Source: Thermothielavioides terrestris NRRL 8126
Taxonomy: Eukaryota > Ascomycota > Sordariomycetes > Sordariales > Chaetomiaceae
NCBI RefSeq assembly: GCF_000226115.1
Contig: NC_016459.1
Span: 2,961,501-3,025,500 of the forward strand
Direction of reading: 5' to 3'
Length of the DNA: 64,000 nucleotides
Positions within the stretch are counted from its first letter, which is position 1; each line of letters starts with the position of its first letter. The notes below the pieces were generated by a model. It was not told the DNA's origin and searched no databases. It saw only the letters and a list, made by a program, of their open reading frames with translations. The position numbers and the translations under genes were made by a program. Positions 44,801-54,135 of the stretch are shown piece by piece.

Positions 44801-47451
44801 ATATAGCTAGTACTACCTTTCAAGCAATATAGCGAAGTATTTAATAGCTACTAGAATGTCTAGAGCTTCGCGATTATATAGATAGTAGTCCTATATTATA
44901 TTTGAATAGCGATCTATCGCTAATAGTAGATATTTAAAGCGTTGTTAGCCTTCCTAGAAAGGGTATAAATCTAGGGCAATCCTATCGCCTAGGCTATAGT
45001 TCAATGGCCTAGGAATGTAATTAGGCCTACATTTTGACTTGCTAAGGCTATAGCCATTATACTTAAACGTTGGTACGCCTTTGATATATCCTCTTTATAA
45101 GCAATTAACGAAGTGTTTAAAGGCCCTTAGGCCTATATAGCTAAGACGTAGATACTAAGTTATAGCATTTACTATACTCTCTATATAGCGAGCCTAGCGA
45201 TTAAGCCTCTTCGTTTAGATAGTAAAGGCTATAGACGTATAGTCCTTAAATATATATTTAAGGATATATTGTTAAAGCTTCTTTGTAGTATATCTAAGGA
45301 GCATATAATCTTAGCGCCTAAGTAGGTAGTTTAGTATACTCTTTAGCCTATTGTCCTACTAGATCCCTCGTCGATTAAGCTACTCTAATAATACGATATT
45401 ATATACGAAGATTAGGCAATAAGCTACATTATATAGTATAAGAACTATAACGCCCTTGTTATTCTATAGTTTAATATCTATCTCGCTATATCCTTTAATC
45501 TAAATAGAGTGCTCGCCTATCTAGATATAGTCATTAAGCGTAGCCAACTTAAGAAGCCTTTTGAACCTACTTAGATAGTTAGCGATATAAATAATTGACT
45601 CTAAATCTAGGATTACCAAGTTAATTAAAGGATATCTCTAGCCTATCTAGAATATAGCTAAGATTATAGCGAAGCTCGCTATATATTTGCTTATAGCTCT
45701 CTACTACTACGTTCTCGCGATATATTAGTAGCTAAATATCGCTATAATATTAGTGCTTACGTTAGAGGCGTTGCCTATATTAGGGGCGATACCTACTTTA
45801 AAGGCAGTACCTACTTCGAGGGTATTACCCTCTTCCTAGGTAGTGCTCTCTTTGGGAGTAGTGCCCTCTTTAAAGGTATTGGCATCTGCTATATCCACTT
45901 TAAGGACCTTAGGCTCCTTCGTCGAGAGTATAGCTATAGCTCTCTTAAAGTGGTTGGCTAGTCAATATAATAGTGGATCTTCGCCTATATTGCTCTTTAC
46001 GTTGTTAGCGAGGCTACTCCTAGACCTCTTTATCTAGAGCTTATTAGCCTCTGCTTATAGAGTTGAATTAGCTTTTAAATTGGCCTCTATATAAGCTTTA
46101 ATATATTCTTTAGGTTCTTACCTAGGTAGTATACTCTTAGAGTTTAAATAGTAGTACTGTTTAGTCAAATAAAAGTGATTATAGACATAGTACTTCCTTA
46201 ATATACTTGAGGACCTTATAGAGGTGCCAAGAGCTATAGGCGTACTTAGCTTACGTTTAGAGTAGGATTGGCCGATTCTAGCTCCTTCCTTACAACTAGC
46301 TTAGCGCCTAGGGCGATCCTCCTAATCTTTTAGTTGCTTAGGGTCCTTGTTTTCTTTTTCTCTAAGGCTATATATTAGGAAGGATCCTTTCCTTATATAG
46401 TTAAACGTCTTCTCGAGGAATAGATATATTCCTTTATAGACTTCTATAGCTATATCTCGAAAGGTTAGCTTCTTAAAGATCTTTATCTTACTTATAGTAT
46501 AGAGGGAAACAAAGCTTAGGAATAGCTTCTCTAGTATAGCTATCAATTCGTTGAACTATAGGCTAGGATCCTTTGCCTTATTTATCTTCTAAAGAAAGGC
46601 CTTATCTATTAGGTTCTTCTATTTAACGAGCTACTTTTCGAAATTAGTCTCTTTAATATATATATTCTTAGGATATTTAAGTATATTAAAGTAAATATAA
46701 ATATATATTTAAAGCTCTATTATTGTTTCGATAGTTGGCTAAGTAGTCTTCTTAAGGTTATTATACTATATTCGAAGGTCGATATACTCTATAAAGTAGA
46801 TAGATTAGTAGTTAGCTACTACTATAGTGGTTATAAAGGTTAGTATCTAAGTAAGGTAATTGGTCTAACGTTTATAGTCCTTATATTTATAGTCTAGATC
46901 CTTTTTAACCTATAAAATAACAATAGTAATATTATTGTTAAACTACTTCTCCTTCTTATTATAGAGCTTCCTTTAGTGGCTATTTAGTACCTCGATACTA
47001 GGCTACTCTTATAGACCTTCGTTCTTAAAGAGGGTCTAGGAATCTATATCGTCATCCTAGGCTATAGAGGTAGTGCTAGGCCACTACTCGCCTATAGTAG
47101 ATACTCTTAGATCGGCTAGAGCTCCTATAGCTATAGCTAGCGTAGAAGCCTATAGTTCGACAATATATTTCTAAAGCTTACGCTAAATATACTTGTAGAC
47201 AAGATCATAGATATCGGCTGTTGTAAGCTTTGGGAGGAGCTCCGCTTTGCCTTCGAAGTAGTCGAATAGGTCGAGATACTTAGCTTTGTTGACGAACTTA
47301 CAGTTCTAAGCCACCTAGTTATCTAGGCTAGCTAGGATAATGTCGATCTTTATATCGGCTTTCGAAGATATAGTAGTTGCTACTAAGCGCTATACATAGG
47401 GCCGTATACTCAGAGATAGGGCTAGGTTTTCAAGCCAATAAGACTCTTAAT
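41843..47451 (-). pseudogene. Decayed gag-pol of the Copia element
   Basis: Read on the minus strand with many in-frame stops, mainly TAG where CAG or TGG is expected. Gag-like sequence: KYLDLFDYFEGKAELLP near 47230-47290. Integrase core: GDRIALDLYPF and LLLAIDRYS near 44900-45010, with two acidic catalytic positions. Reverse transcriptase: VFFYIDNIIFVYY near 43040-43075, where the FYVDD box of Copia elements reads FYIDN, the last Asp lost by a G-to-A change. RNase H: ISFVDNSIDYKS and STIEAKL near 42410-42590. All assignments are by eye against general Copia patterns. Confidence 0.8.
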
Positions 47452-47661
47452 TGTTGGAACCACTACACCGGCTTAGGAAGATAAAGCTATTACGATGTAA
47501 GCAATATGTACAACTGGAATCAATCGTGGTGTTAAGGATATTGTATTGTGGGAGAGTTCTCCTAATCAGGAGCCTAGTCTTGGGCGGCAGTTGGGCATCA
47601 AGCTGGTGGATCCTAATCTCGGTGGGCCGGCCCGCTACCCCGGGCCAGGCTGGTTCTGACA
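47452..47661 (-). repeat. 5' LTR of the Copia element (right side)
   Basis: 210 bp, the 5' LTR because the element is on the minus strand. It differs from the left LTR mainly by transitions and is the less mutated of the two (CCCGGGCC retained where the left copy has CTAGGCC). Confidence 0.9.
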
Positions 47662-48340
47662 CCTCCTCCTCCAACACGGTGCTGACCTCATGATCCTCGA
47701 TGCGAATCTTGCCTTCCTCGAACCCCGCCTCCACCAGAATCTTCCTCAGCTGCTTCCCATCCGTCCAATTGACAGGCGGCGCAGGGAAGGGCACCGCCTC
47801 GCCGCGGAAGGCCCTGTGCACGCGCACGATGGGCAGCATCCACGCGATGGCCTTCCAGCAGTTCACCACGGCGAGCCCGCCCGGCTTGAGCGTGCGGTAC
47901 ACCTCGCGGGCGGCGTCGAGCCCGCCGGCGGTCGTGAAGATGATGCCGATGTTCATGATGTCGTAGTCGAAGAAGGCGTCGGCGAAGCGCGTGCGCTCGG
48001 AGCGCTGGTTCGACACCTCGACCGGCCATCCGTGCCGCGCCGCGTCCGAGGCGAGGACGTCCAGGAAGGCCGGGTCGATGTCGGTTGCGTGGATCTTGAT
48101 GTCCGGGGGCGCGGCGCCGCCGTTGTGTTGTTGCTGCAGGATGAGGCGCGTGACGGTGCCCGCGCCGCAGGCGTTGTCGTGGATGGTTGAGCCCGGCTTG
48201 ATGGCTGGTATGAGGGTGAGGTTGTGGGCGGCGAACTTTGCGGTTACCTTCCCGCCCGTGGACTCGTACGTGGCGACTTTGGCTTTGCCGGTCAAGAGGG
48301 CGGCGGCTTGTTTAGGGAGGGGTCCTGCGTGGAAGTTCAT

Positions 48341-49664
48341 CGTCGACGTTCGGGAGGGTCGAGGCAAGGTACCTAGGTAGTTATAAGCGGTTTTCGTGCA
48401 CGTCTGAGGAAGAGTGGTTTACTAAGGCTGGAGAGGAGAGTACCGGGCAGTTATAAGAATACCCTACGGTGCCCGACGGTCTGCCCTGTCCCCGTAAGTT
48501 TGAAGCGAAGCGCAGTTGGCTCGCAAATGCGAGGCCGCGCATTTGGAACTGCGGCCGCGCAATTTAAACTGCGGCCGCGCAATTTGAACTGCAGCCAGGC
48601 GGATTGAACTGTGGCTTCGCATTGGAACTGGGCCTCGTACTGCATATGCAACTACCTAGCTACTGCAAATACAACTAGGTGCTAGAAAATGGATTTGCTT
48701 TGAAAACAAGCCTACCTAGGAGAGGCCTGTCCTCCAGCCTAAAAATGGTACCTGAGACCATCCATTTTGTCAGTTAGGGGTTGGGCGCGCGCTCTGGTAG
48801 ATGGGGTATCCTTTTCCGCTTGCATTCCGCTTGCACTCTCAATTCCTGCATCCTTTCCATAACGACCCCCCAACCAAGACTTGGCGCTGACGAGGAGCAC
48901 ATCGACCCACCCCACTGAACATGCACCGGGGCGATTCACTGGACTGCTCGGAATGCCAAAGACCTATCGCGCCGCTCCTTCACACTCTCAAGTCCGAGGG
49001 CTCCCCGGTTCGGCTTTTTCCCCGACTCGGCCGTCCCCCGGCTCGGCCGCACGCCCATGGAGTGGCCTGACGATGTTCCCTTTGTACGGAGCATCTGGTG
49101 TTGTGGCATTTGCCCTGAGAGGATTCCCTCCGTTCGAGAGTATCTGGTCGCCGCCGGGGATATCCGAGCCATTGGCGCTTTCGCTACAGCCGCTAGCGCA
49201 TGTTTTGGAGCCATGGTAGCAGGAACCCATGGCAGCGGTCATGCGTGTTGTAGCTTTGTATGCCAGGTGTCTTGCTTTGATGAGTTTGGCTCAACCGAGC
49301 TTGCGCGCCCTTTCAGTTGGCGCCAATGATGGCTGCGATTGTGAGGTTAAGGGGCAACACGAGACTACAGCTCGACCACGCGCGATGTTCAAAGACCCCT
49401 GAGATATGCAAGATGTTTTCAAACTCGGCATGAGTGCTTTGTCACCCTGGACCTTCGGACTGAAGGCAGAGTGGTTGTGGAGAGCTCATGAAGGCACTAC
49501 CTATCTTCAGCCATCGCCGCCTCCTCAAGAACCCCGTAACCCGGACCGCCCCAGGGTTGGCATGTCTGTTCCTAGCACTATCTCACCACTAGGAGTAAAC
49601 TCCACATGGGCGCGTCTAGCATCTTCCAAGTTCCAAGACGTAATTCGGCCCTCGCCGTACAATA
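48341..49664. other. Intergenic region with tandem repeats
   Basis: No gene was recognised. Holds the 20-bp repeat array (48531-48630) and several TACCTAGG-type short palindromic motifs (48369, 48713). Confidence 0.45.
48531..48630. repeat. 20-bp tandem repeat array, five units
   Basis: Five imperfect units with exact 20-bp period; consensus G(C/A)GGCCGCGCAATTTGAACT. Units 2 and 3 differ at one base and create NotI-type GCGGCCGC sites. Located about 190 bp upstream of the split methyltransferase start codon. Confidence 0.85.
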
Positions 49665-50516
49665 ATGGGCAACTCCACATCCCGACCGAGAAAACCCAAG
49701 ACCAGAGGCCAGTTGTCGAGAACGAACCCAAAGCTCTCCGCGGAAGCCGCCTTACAGCAGCGGATTTCCCTCAACAGGGCCACACTCGACAAGTTCCTGC
49801 AGCAAATAGGACACCCTAATCGTGGGAGAACGAGGGACTCGCTTATTCGACTAGCACAACAACAACGACTCTCCCAGATCCCGCCGTCGACACCTTCGCA
49901 CGGAAGGAGCTCACAGACTCCAATGAGGGAGACGACTACGCCCTTGAACACCACCAACAATCCCCAGCCAAGCAGCGCGGACCCAAGATCTCCGACGCCC
50001 ACCGCAGCGGCTTTCCCCCAGAGAGACAAGCCTCTGCCCCCTCTACCGTTCCCAACCCCACCCCTCTCATGCGCATCCACAAGCTCCTTCGGCCCATCTC
50101 AGGTTGCTTATCACCAGTACCAAGATGAACACCGGTACCAGCACCAGCACCATCTCTCAACACATCACCTCGCACGCGACGTCCACATCGCACACCACCG
50201 CGCCGCAGCCCTCCGACGGCTTGAGCAGTCGTCGCCGCCATCATCGGAGGACGACACCGAGAGGGGTGTTGCTATCGACACCGGCACCTGCGCTGGTACC
50301 TTGCCGCGGGGTGGGAGCGGGCGTGGACATGGATCTGGATCTGGACTGGGGGCGTGTCACACCCCGCGGCAAGAGGACGTCCTTTCTCTGCAGAGAATGT
50401 CCCCTGCGACGGTGTACGACAGGTCGCGGTCGCGCGTGCCCGAGGTGATTCTCCGGCGGATTGAGCGGGACTGGAACCGGGAGCGGGAGCGGGAGCGGCG
50501 CGCCGCGGTGAGTTGA
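49665..50516 (+). CDS. Hypothetical protein with N-myristoylation motif
   Basis: Single open frame of 283 codons, family not recognised. It starts MGNSTSRPRKPKTRG: Gly2 and Ser6 followed by basic residues match the N-myristoylation consensus plus a basic membrane-anchoring patch. The middle is disordered, with a proline-rich DKPLPPLPFPTPP segment, and a His/Gln-rich stretch (YHQYQDEHRYQHQHH). The C-terminus is helical and basic (VILRRIERDWNRERERERR). Alternating frames on both strands are also open in this region, so coding status rests mainly on the good start context and the coherent N- and C-terminal motifs. Lipid anchoring is an inference. Confidence 0.55.
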   Translation: MGNSTSRPRKPKTRGQLSRTNPKLSAEAALQQRISLNRATLDKFLQQIGHPNRGRTRDSLIRLAQQQRLSQIPPSTPSHGRSSQTPMRETTTPLNTTNNPQPSSADPRSPTPTAAAFPQRDKPLPPLPFPTPPLSCASTSSFGPSQVAYHQYQDEHRYQHQHHLSTHHLARDVHIAHHRAAALRRLEQSSPPSSEDDTERGVAIDTGTCAGTLPRGGSGRGHGSGSGLGACHTPRQEDVLSLQRMSPATVYDRSRSRVPEVILRRIERDWNRERERERRAAVS

Positions 50517-51741
50517 GTCGGCAAAGGAGGGTTGGGTCGTGCCGAGTCGGGAATCTGGTCTGGGAAATGACTAGGAGCGGCTGGGGGAGGCAAGGCTTGA
50601 GGATGAACATCGATACCGCAGGGCCTCACAGACATTGAAAGGGATGCATTCAGGCCGCGGCAGGTGCTTGGGTCGTCAGGTGCTGGAGAGGGCGGAGACG
50701 AATAAATCAGGAATTGCTTCAGGCATGCTTAGGTAGGACAGGTCCCCCGGAAATGCGGAGAGAGCAGCACACCCAGGGCAGCCTGCATTCTCAAAAGATC
50801 ATTAACGAGACCTTGGCTGTGCCACGCCCCAGCAAGTGGTGAAGCGAAGCTGGCCGAAGCGATAGCTCGTGAAGCTTCGCTTCAATTACCTAGTCTTAAC
50901 TAGGTAGCTATCAAGGCGTCAGGAGTGAACTGCATCCCCGGCCCACCCCCTCGTCACTAGTGCCCAGACGCCGTTCCAGCCAGATGAGGACGCTGGGTCT
51001 TGATCTTAGGGTTAGGCTGGGCCAAACATGTCGCGGCTGAACTGAAGTGGACACTGTTCCGTTTTTGAATTTGGGATAAGGGGCAATAGCATAGGGCAGG
51101 GAGTGCTGCCCCTGGCACGTCCGCGCTGCTGTGGATGTTTCGGCCCGGCCCCGGACCCGGGTGTCTGGCGCAATAAGCTGTTGCGTCCAGACACACTGAG
51201 TTGGCGTCGACCATCAGCGAGCCATGCGGCACAGCACACACGACAGCCTACGGCCGACTGCAGCGGCCTAGCTCCCGGTCTAGACCGTTCCACGCATCTG
51301 GACGAGCTCTGAACCTGTTTCTCGCTTGGCATCTGAGATGTGTGGCAGGTCCCACGTCGGGCCGGTGAAGGACGCGGCCCGACACGGGGGTTGAGACGGA
51401 CCATGTTCTGCATCAGAGCCCGCAAGAAGAGAGAATATCAGCCCAATGCATGTGTTTAGTGCACGACGGGCTCTATATATCCAATGTTCCCGCTCCTGAA
51501 CGGCGCCGAGGAATTGTTTCCTTCGGCAGGATACTCGGGCAGTCTCCTCAACCACTCGTTCCTTTCTCGTCGCTCGCAGCCTCCAAGTTATTTTCCGACG
51601 GCTGGCCGTCTGTTTTGCACTCCGTCGCCGCCACTAGAGTCGTGCAGGACCTCCTCTGCAAATACCTCCTTGCGCTCGCTTCATCGCCTCTTCCTGTACA
51701 CGCCAACTACTTCCAGTGCGACCAAGTGACAGATATTCGCC
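50517..51741. other. Intergenic region with hairpins
   Basis: No gene was recognised. Contains the hairpin pair at 50840-50906 and a TTAGGGTTAG telomere-like motif at 51006-51015. Confidence 0.45.
50840..50906. repeat. Two adjacent perfect inverted repeats
   Basis: First stem: TGAAGCGAAGCT (50840-50851) pairs with AGCTTCGCTTCA (50873-50884). Second stem: TACCTAG (50887-50893) pairs with CTAGGTA (50900-50906) around a 6-base loop. Role unknown. Confidence 0.7.
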
Positions 51742-52523
51742 ATGCACGCCCCATCTCTTCTCCCCACCCTCGCCAGCACCCTCCTGGCAGCCAGCGCCGT
51801 CGCCGGCCTGAGTGCACCATATACTAGGATTCTGGCACTCCATCCGCGCAACGCAGTAAGTCCATTTGCCCTGACTTGCTCTCTTCCCCTTCCTGAAGCT
51901 CCCCGCTCGAATCTTCGGAATTAACAAGCAGATAGGGCGCTGTTGTTGTGGCAGCTGCAGCACTGGCTTCCTTGCCTGCCCCAGTTCTCGCTGTTGCCCT
52001 GCCCGCGCCCGCCCCCGGGAAAGGGCACGGTGGCGCGCACGGCGGCAAGCATGGCCACCACAAAGGCAAGGGAAAGAAAAAGGCCAAGGGCAAGAGCAAG
52101 GCCAAAGGACACGACAAGGGCAAAAAGATAGGGAAGGCCATGGGAAAGTCCATGGCCAGTGACAAGAGCAAGTCCATGGGCAACATGAAAGCCATGGGCG
52201 GCAGCATGGGCCAAGACATGAACATGGACAAGGCCAAGGCCATGGAGAAGATCATGAAGGCTATGAGTAAGGACAAGAACAAGCACAAGAGCAAGCACAA
52301 GAGCAAGGACAAGGGCAAGGACAAAGGCAACTCCAGCGGGGCCGGAAAGACCAGCGTGGTGGCGATGGCAACAACTGCGAATGGGACGACATTTGCGACT
52401 GCAACAACGACAGCGAAAGCGACAGCGACAGCGACAGCGAATACGACTGCGACTGCGACTGCGAATACGACCGCGACTGCGAAGGCGACTGCGACGGGCG
52501 GCGTCGGTCTCAAGGTGGTGTAG
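51742..52523 (+). CDS. Small secreted Lys/Gly/His-rich protein with Thr/Ala repeat tail
   Basis: Two exons, 51742-51855 and 51936-52523, with an 80-bp phase-0 intron (GTAAGT..ATAG), giving 233 aa. Residues 1-22 (MHAPSLLPTLASTLLAASAVAG) look like a signal peptide. The middle is extremely basic and simple: HGGKHGHHKGKGKKKAKGKS, later DKNKHKSKHKSKDKGKDKGN. Between these lies a Met/Ala/Lys helix-like part (MGNMKAMGGSMGQDMNMDKA). The tail is Thr/Ala-rich (TATATANTTATATANTTATA), encoded by short GCGACT/ACAGCG repeats. No cysteines in the mature part. Not a recognised family. It could be a cell-wall or matrix-binding protein or an effector; low-complexity coding DNA also makes chance possible, but the clean splice junction argues for a gene. 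Confidence 0.6.
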
Positions 52524-53582
52524 GTGGACAACCCGGCCAAGAAGGCGGGCAGGAGGAGCGTCGGTGGGTTTGACTTGCGGAGGTACGTTTAGTGGCTTTG
52601 ATCTGTACTTCTCAAGCCTCTTTTTCATTTTTTTCCCCCTTTTTTTTTCGTGGCTTTTACCCCTTTGGGAGCGAGGCGGGCGACCCGGCGTTGAACTCTT
52701 TCTGCAAGCGTTTCTGTCTTGTGGGGGTTATTCTCTTCTTTCCGGTGGATCGAAGACTAGGCAGTGAAGGATGGTGTTGACTTGGGGAGGAGTGTAGACT
52801 CTACGAAGCGTGCATATGAAGAACGGTTGAAGGAGGGAAGCGGTCGAGCTATCTGGTCAATCCTGGAGTTGTGGCAGTTCACTAGGGGCTGGAGTTTCAG
52901 GTGCTACGGGGAGCATCATTGTTTACTTGAGGATTTCTTTCCGCTTACTCAGGTCTTCTTATCCCAACAGCTCCATCGCAACGGTTCCGTCTCTCTCTTG
53001 TCAAGGATAACGCCTCAACCCGAAAGGGACGCAAGCAGAAGGTTCTTCTCCAAGTGCCGGTTCTCCTTCACCTCCCTGGCCCTTCGCCGCTCTCGGACGC
53101 AGGGACCTTTAATCCACTGCTTCGTGAGAGTGCGCACGATCTCCCTCGTCCTGGCTCTCTCGTGACGTACCCTCCTCGGCTCTTCTCCTGCCATGGCCGT
53201 ATTTCTTGGCTTCCCCCCCCTTTTCTGCGGATGCCCCTTAAATCCACGTAAACAGGAGCTCGGAGAAGCATGCAGCCCGGATGCGGCACTGCAGATCGCC
53301 CCGCCGCAGGATCTCGATCGCGTCGCCCATGTACCTGAAGCACTGCTCACGGTCAGGTTGCGGACCTTGACTTCGCCTCGGCCGTTTTCCGGGTACAATG
53401 GGCAACCGGATGCCAACGCGCAGCAGACCAACAACTCGCCGCGGCAGGACAAAGCCCAAGTCCCCAGAACAGACTAGCTCTACGCGCAGCGGGGAGCCCA
53501 AGGCCGCGCCAAAGGCCGCAATTAGAAAGATCAAAAGAACCAGAGAAATCAAGAGACTCAGAAAGATCAAGGGCGGGAAGCC
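52524..53582. other. Intergenic, no convincing gene
   Basis: T-rich 3' region (52619-52660) after the secreted protein gene. Open frames on both strands around 53015-53582, including a hydrophobic minus-strand stretch, lack start context and domain evidence. Confidence 0.4.
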
Positions 53583-54135
53583 ATGTTTACTTTTTTGCTG
53601 GACAACGCTATTCCCATGGTTGGCAGTGGCAATCCGATCCTCCATAACTCACTGTTTCGGACGTCGGTCGTTCCCTGGATTACTCGCCGCATTTCGGCAA
53701 TGTTTGAGTCAACCAGTGATGCCGATAGCAAAGAGAAAGTCAAGCGCACCGAGACAAATATCCAAGAGATGGTTCACGGTCTGCTCCCTTCCGGTTCCAG
53801 GAATCCCACCCCGGTGAATGTCATCGGCCAGGTGGAAATGCATTACGAGGTGCGGAGCTCTCCTCTCCACCCGCCAAAGTCTCCCAGGACATCAAGGCAG
53901 TGGTGTCCATCGATGCCTTCGTAGGTCGCGCTTGTTATGTTTACAAGATGCACGTCCAAGCAATTCAAACCGCCTTTTCATCCGAGGCATGACGAAAGAG
54001 GAGGTCGACAAGATCGCCGGAGAAAAGCCCGACGACGCAGCCAAGCGGTAGGCAATTGAGGATCTGAAGACGATGCGGGAGGTGCTGAAGACAATGAAGG
54101 ACTACCAGGAGGCTGGCCAGCCCGCCAGAAGTTGA
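53583..54135 (+). pseudogene. Degenerate gene fragment, possibly dynamin effector-domain-like
   Basis: An open frame from ATG 53583 (MFTFLLDNAIPMVGSGN, later QVEMHYE) gives way near 53850 to a different frame that reads NRLFIRGMTKEEVDKIAGEK, is interrupted by TAG at 54049-54051, and then continues in the same frame (AIEDLKTMREVLKTMKDYQE) to TGA 54133-54135. The second part has the helix-loop-helix pattern seen at the end of the GTPase effector domain of fungal dynamin-like proteins (MxxxEVxxIAxE, then about ten residues, then a helix). No GTPase domain is nearby. The likeness is weak and seen by eye only, so the product is uncertain; the internal stop and the frame switch suggest decay. Confidence 0.3.

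Larger units (their letters stand above)
41631..47661 (-). mobile_element. Ty1/Copia-type LTR retrotransposon, RIP-mutated
   Basis: 6031-bp element on the minus strand, bounded by LTRs of 212 and 210 bp and by the 5-bp direct repeat CCTCC (41626-41630 and 47662-47666). LTR ends are TGTCAGAACC..GGTTCCAACA in element orientation. The inside is very A+T-rich with many TA dinucleotides and stops, the pattern left by repeat-induced point mutation. Remnants in minus-strand order gag, integrase, reverse transcriptase, RNase H identify the Copia superfamily (integrase before reverse transcriptase). Not capable of coding for working proteins. It lies in the same orientation as the gene it interrupts. 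Confidence 0.9.
41426..48340 (-). pseudogene. Class I SAM-dependent methyltransferase gene split by a retrotransposon
   Basis: The 5' arm (48340-47662) encodes 226 codons from MNFHAGPLPK; the 3' arm (41625-41426) encodes the last 66 residues, ending SQWVAVAEK and TAG at 41426-41428. A 6.03-kb LTR element plus one copy of the CCTCC target duplication separates them. Without the insert the two arms join in frame as a single 292-codon exon, so disruption is the only visible lesion. Motif I for S-adenosylmethionine binding is IHDNACGAG (residues 53-61), an acidic motif II is ATDIDPAF, and FDYDIMNIG and LKPGGLAVVNCW match motifs III and post-I of UbiE/COQ5-like enzymes. Both arms are GC-rich and free of stop codons, unlike the insert. 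As it stands, translation would run about a dozen codons into the LTR. Substrate unknown. Confidence 0.88.

Noticed and set aside
53238..53645. Minus-strand frame with a hydrophobic segment
   Set aside because: A single Leu/Ile stretch is explained by a T/C-rich antisense run; no start context, no family.
49665..54051. Tandem paralogy between the MGN-starting frames at 49665 and 53398
   Set aside because: Similarity is limited to MGN and basic residues; the frame at 53398 lacks Ser6 and has no further match.
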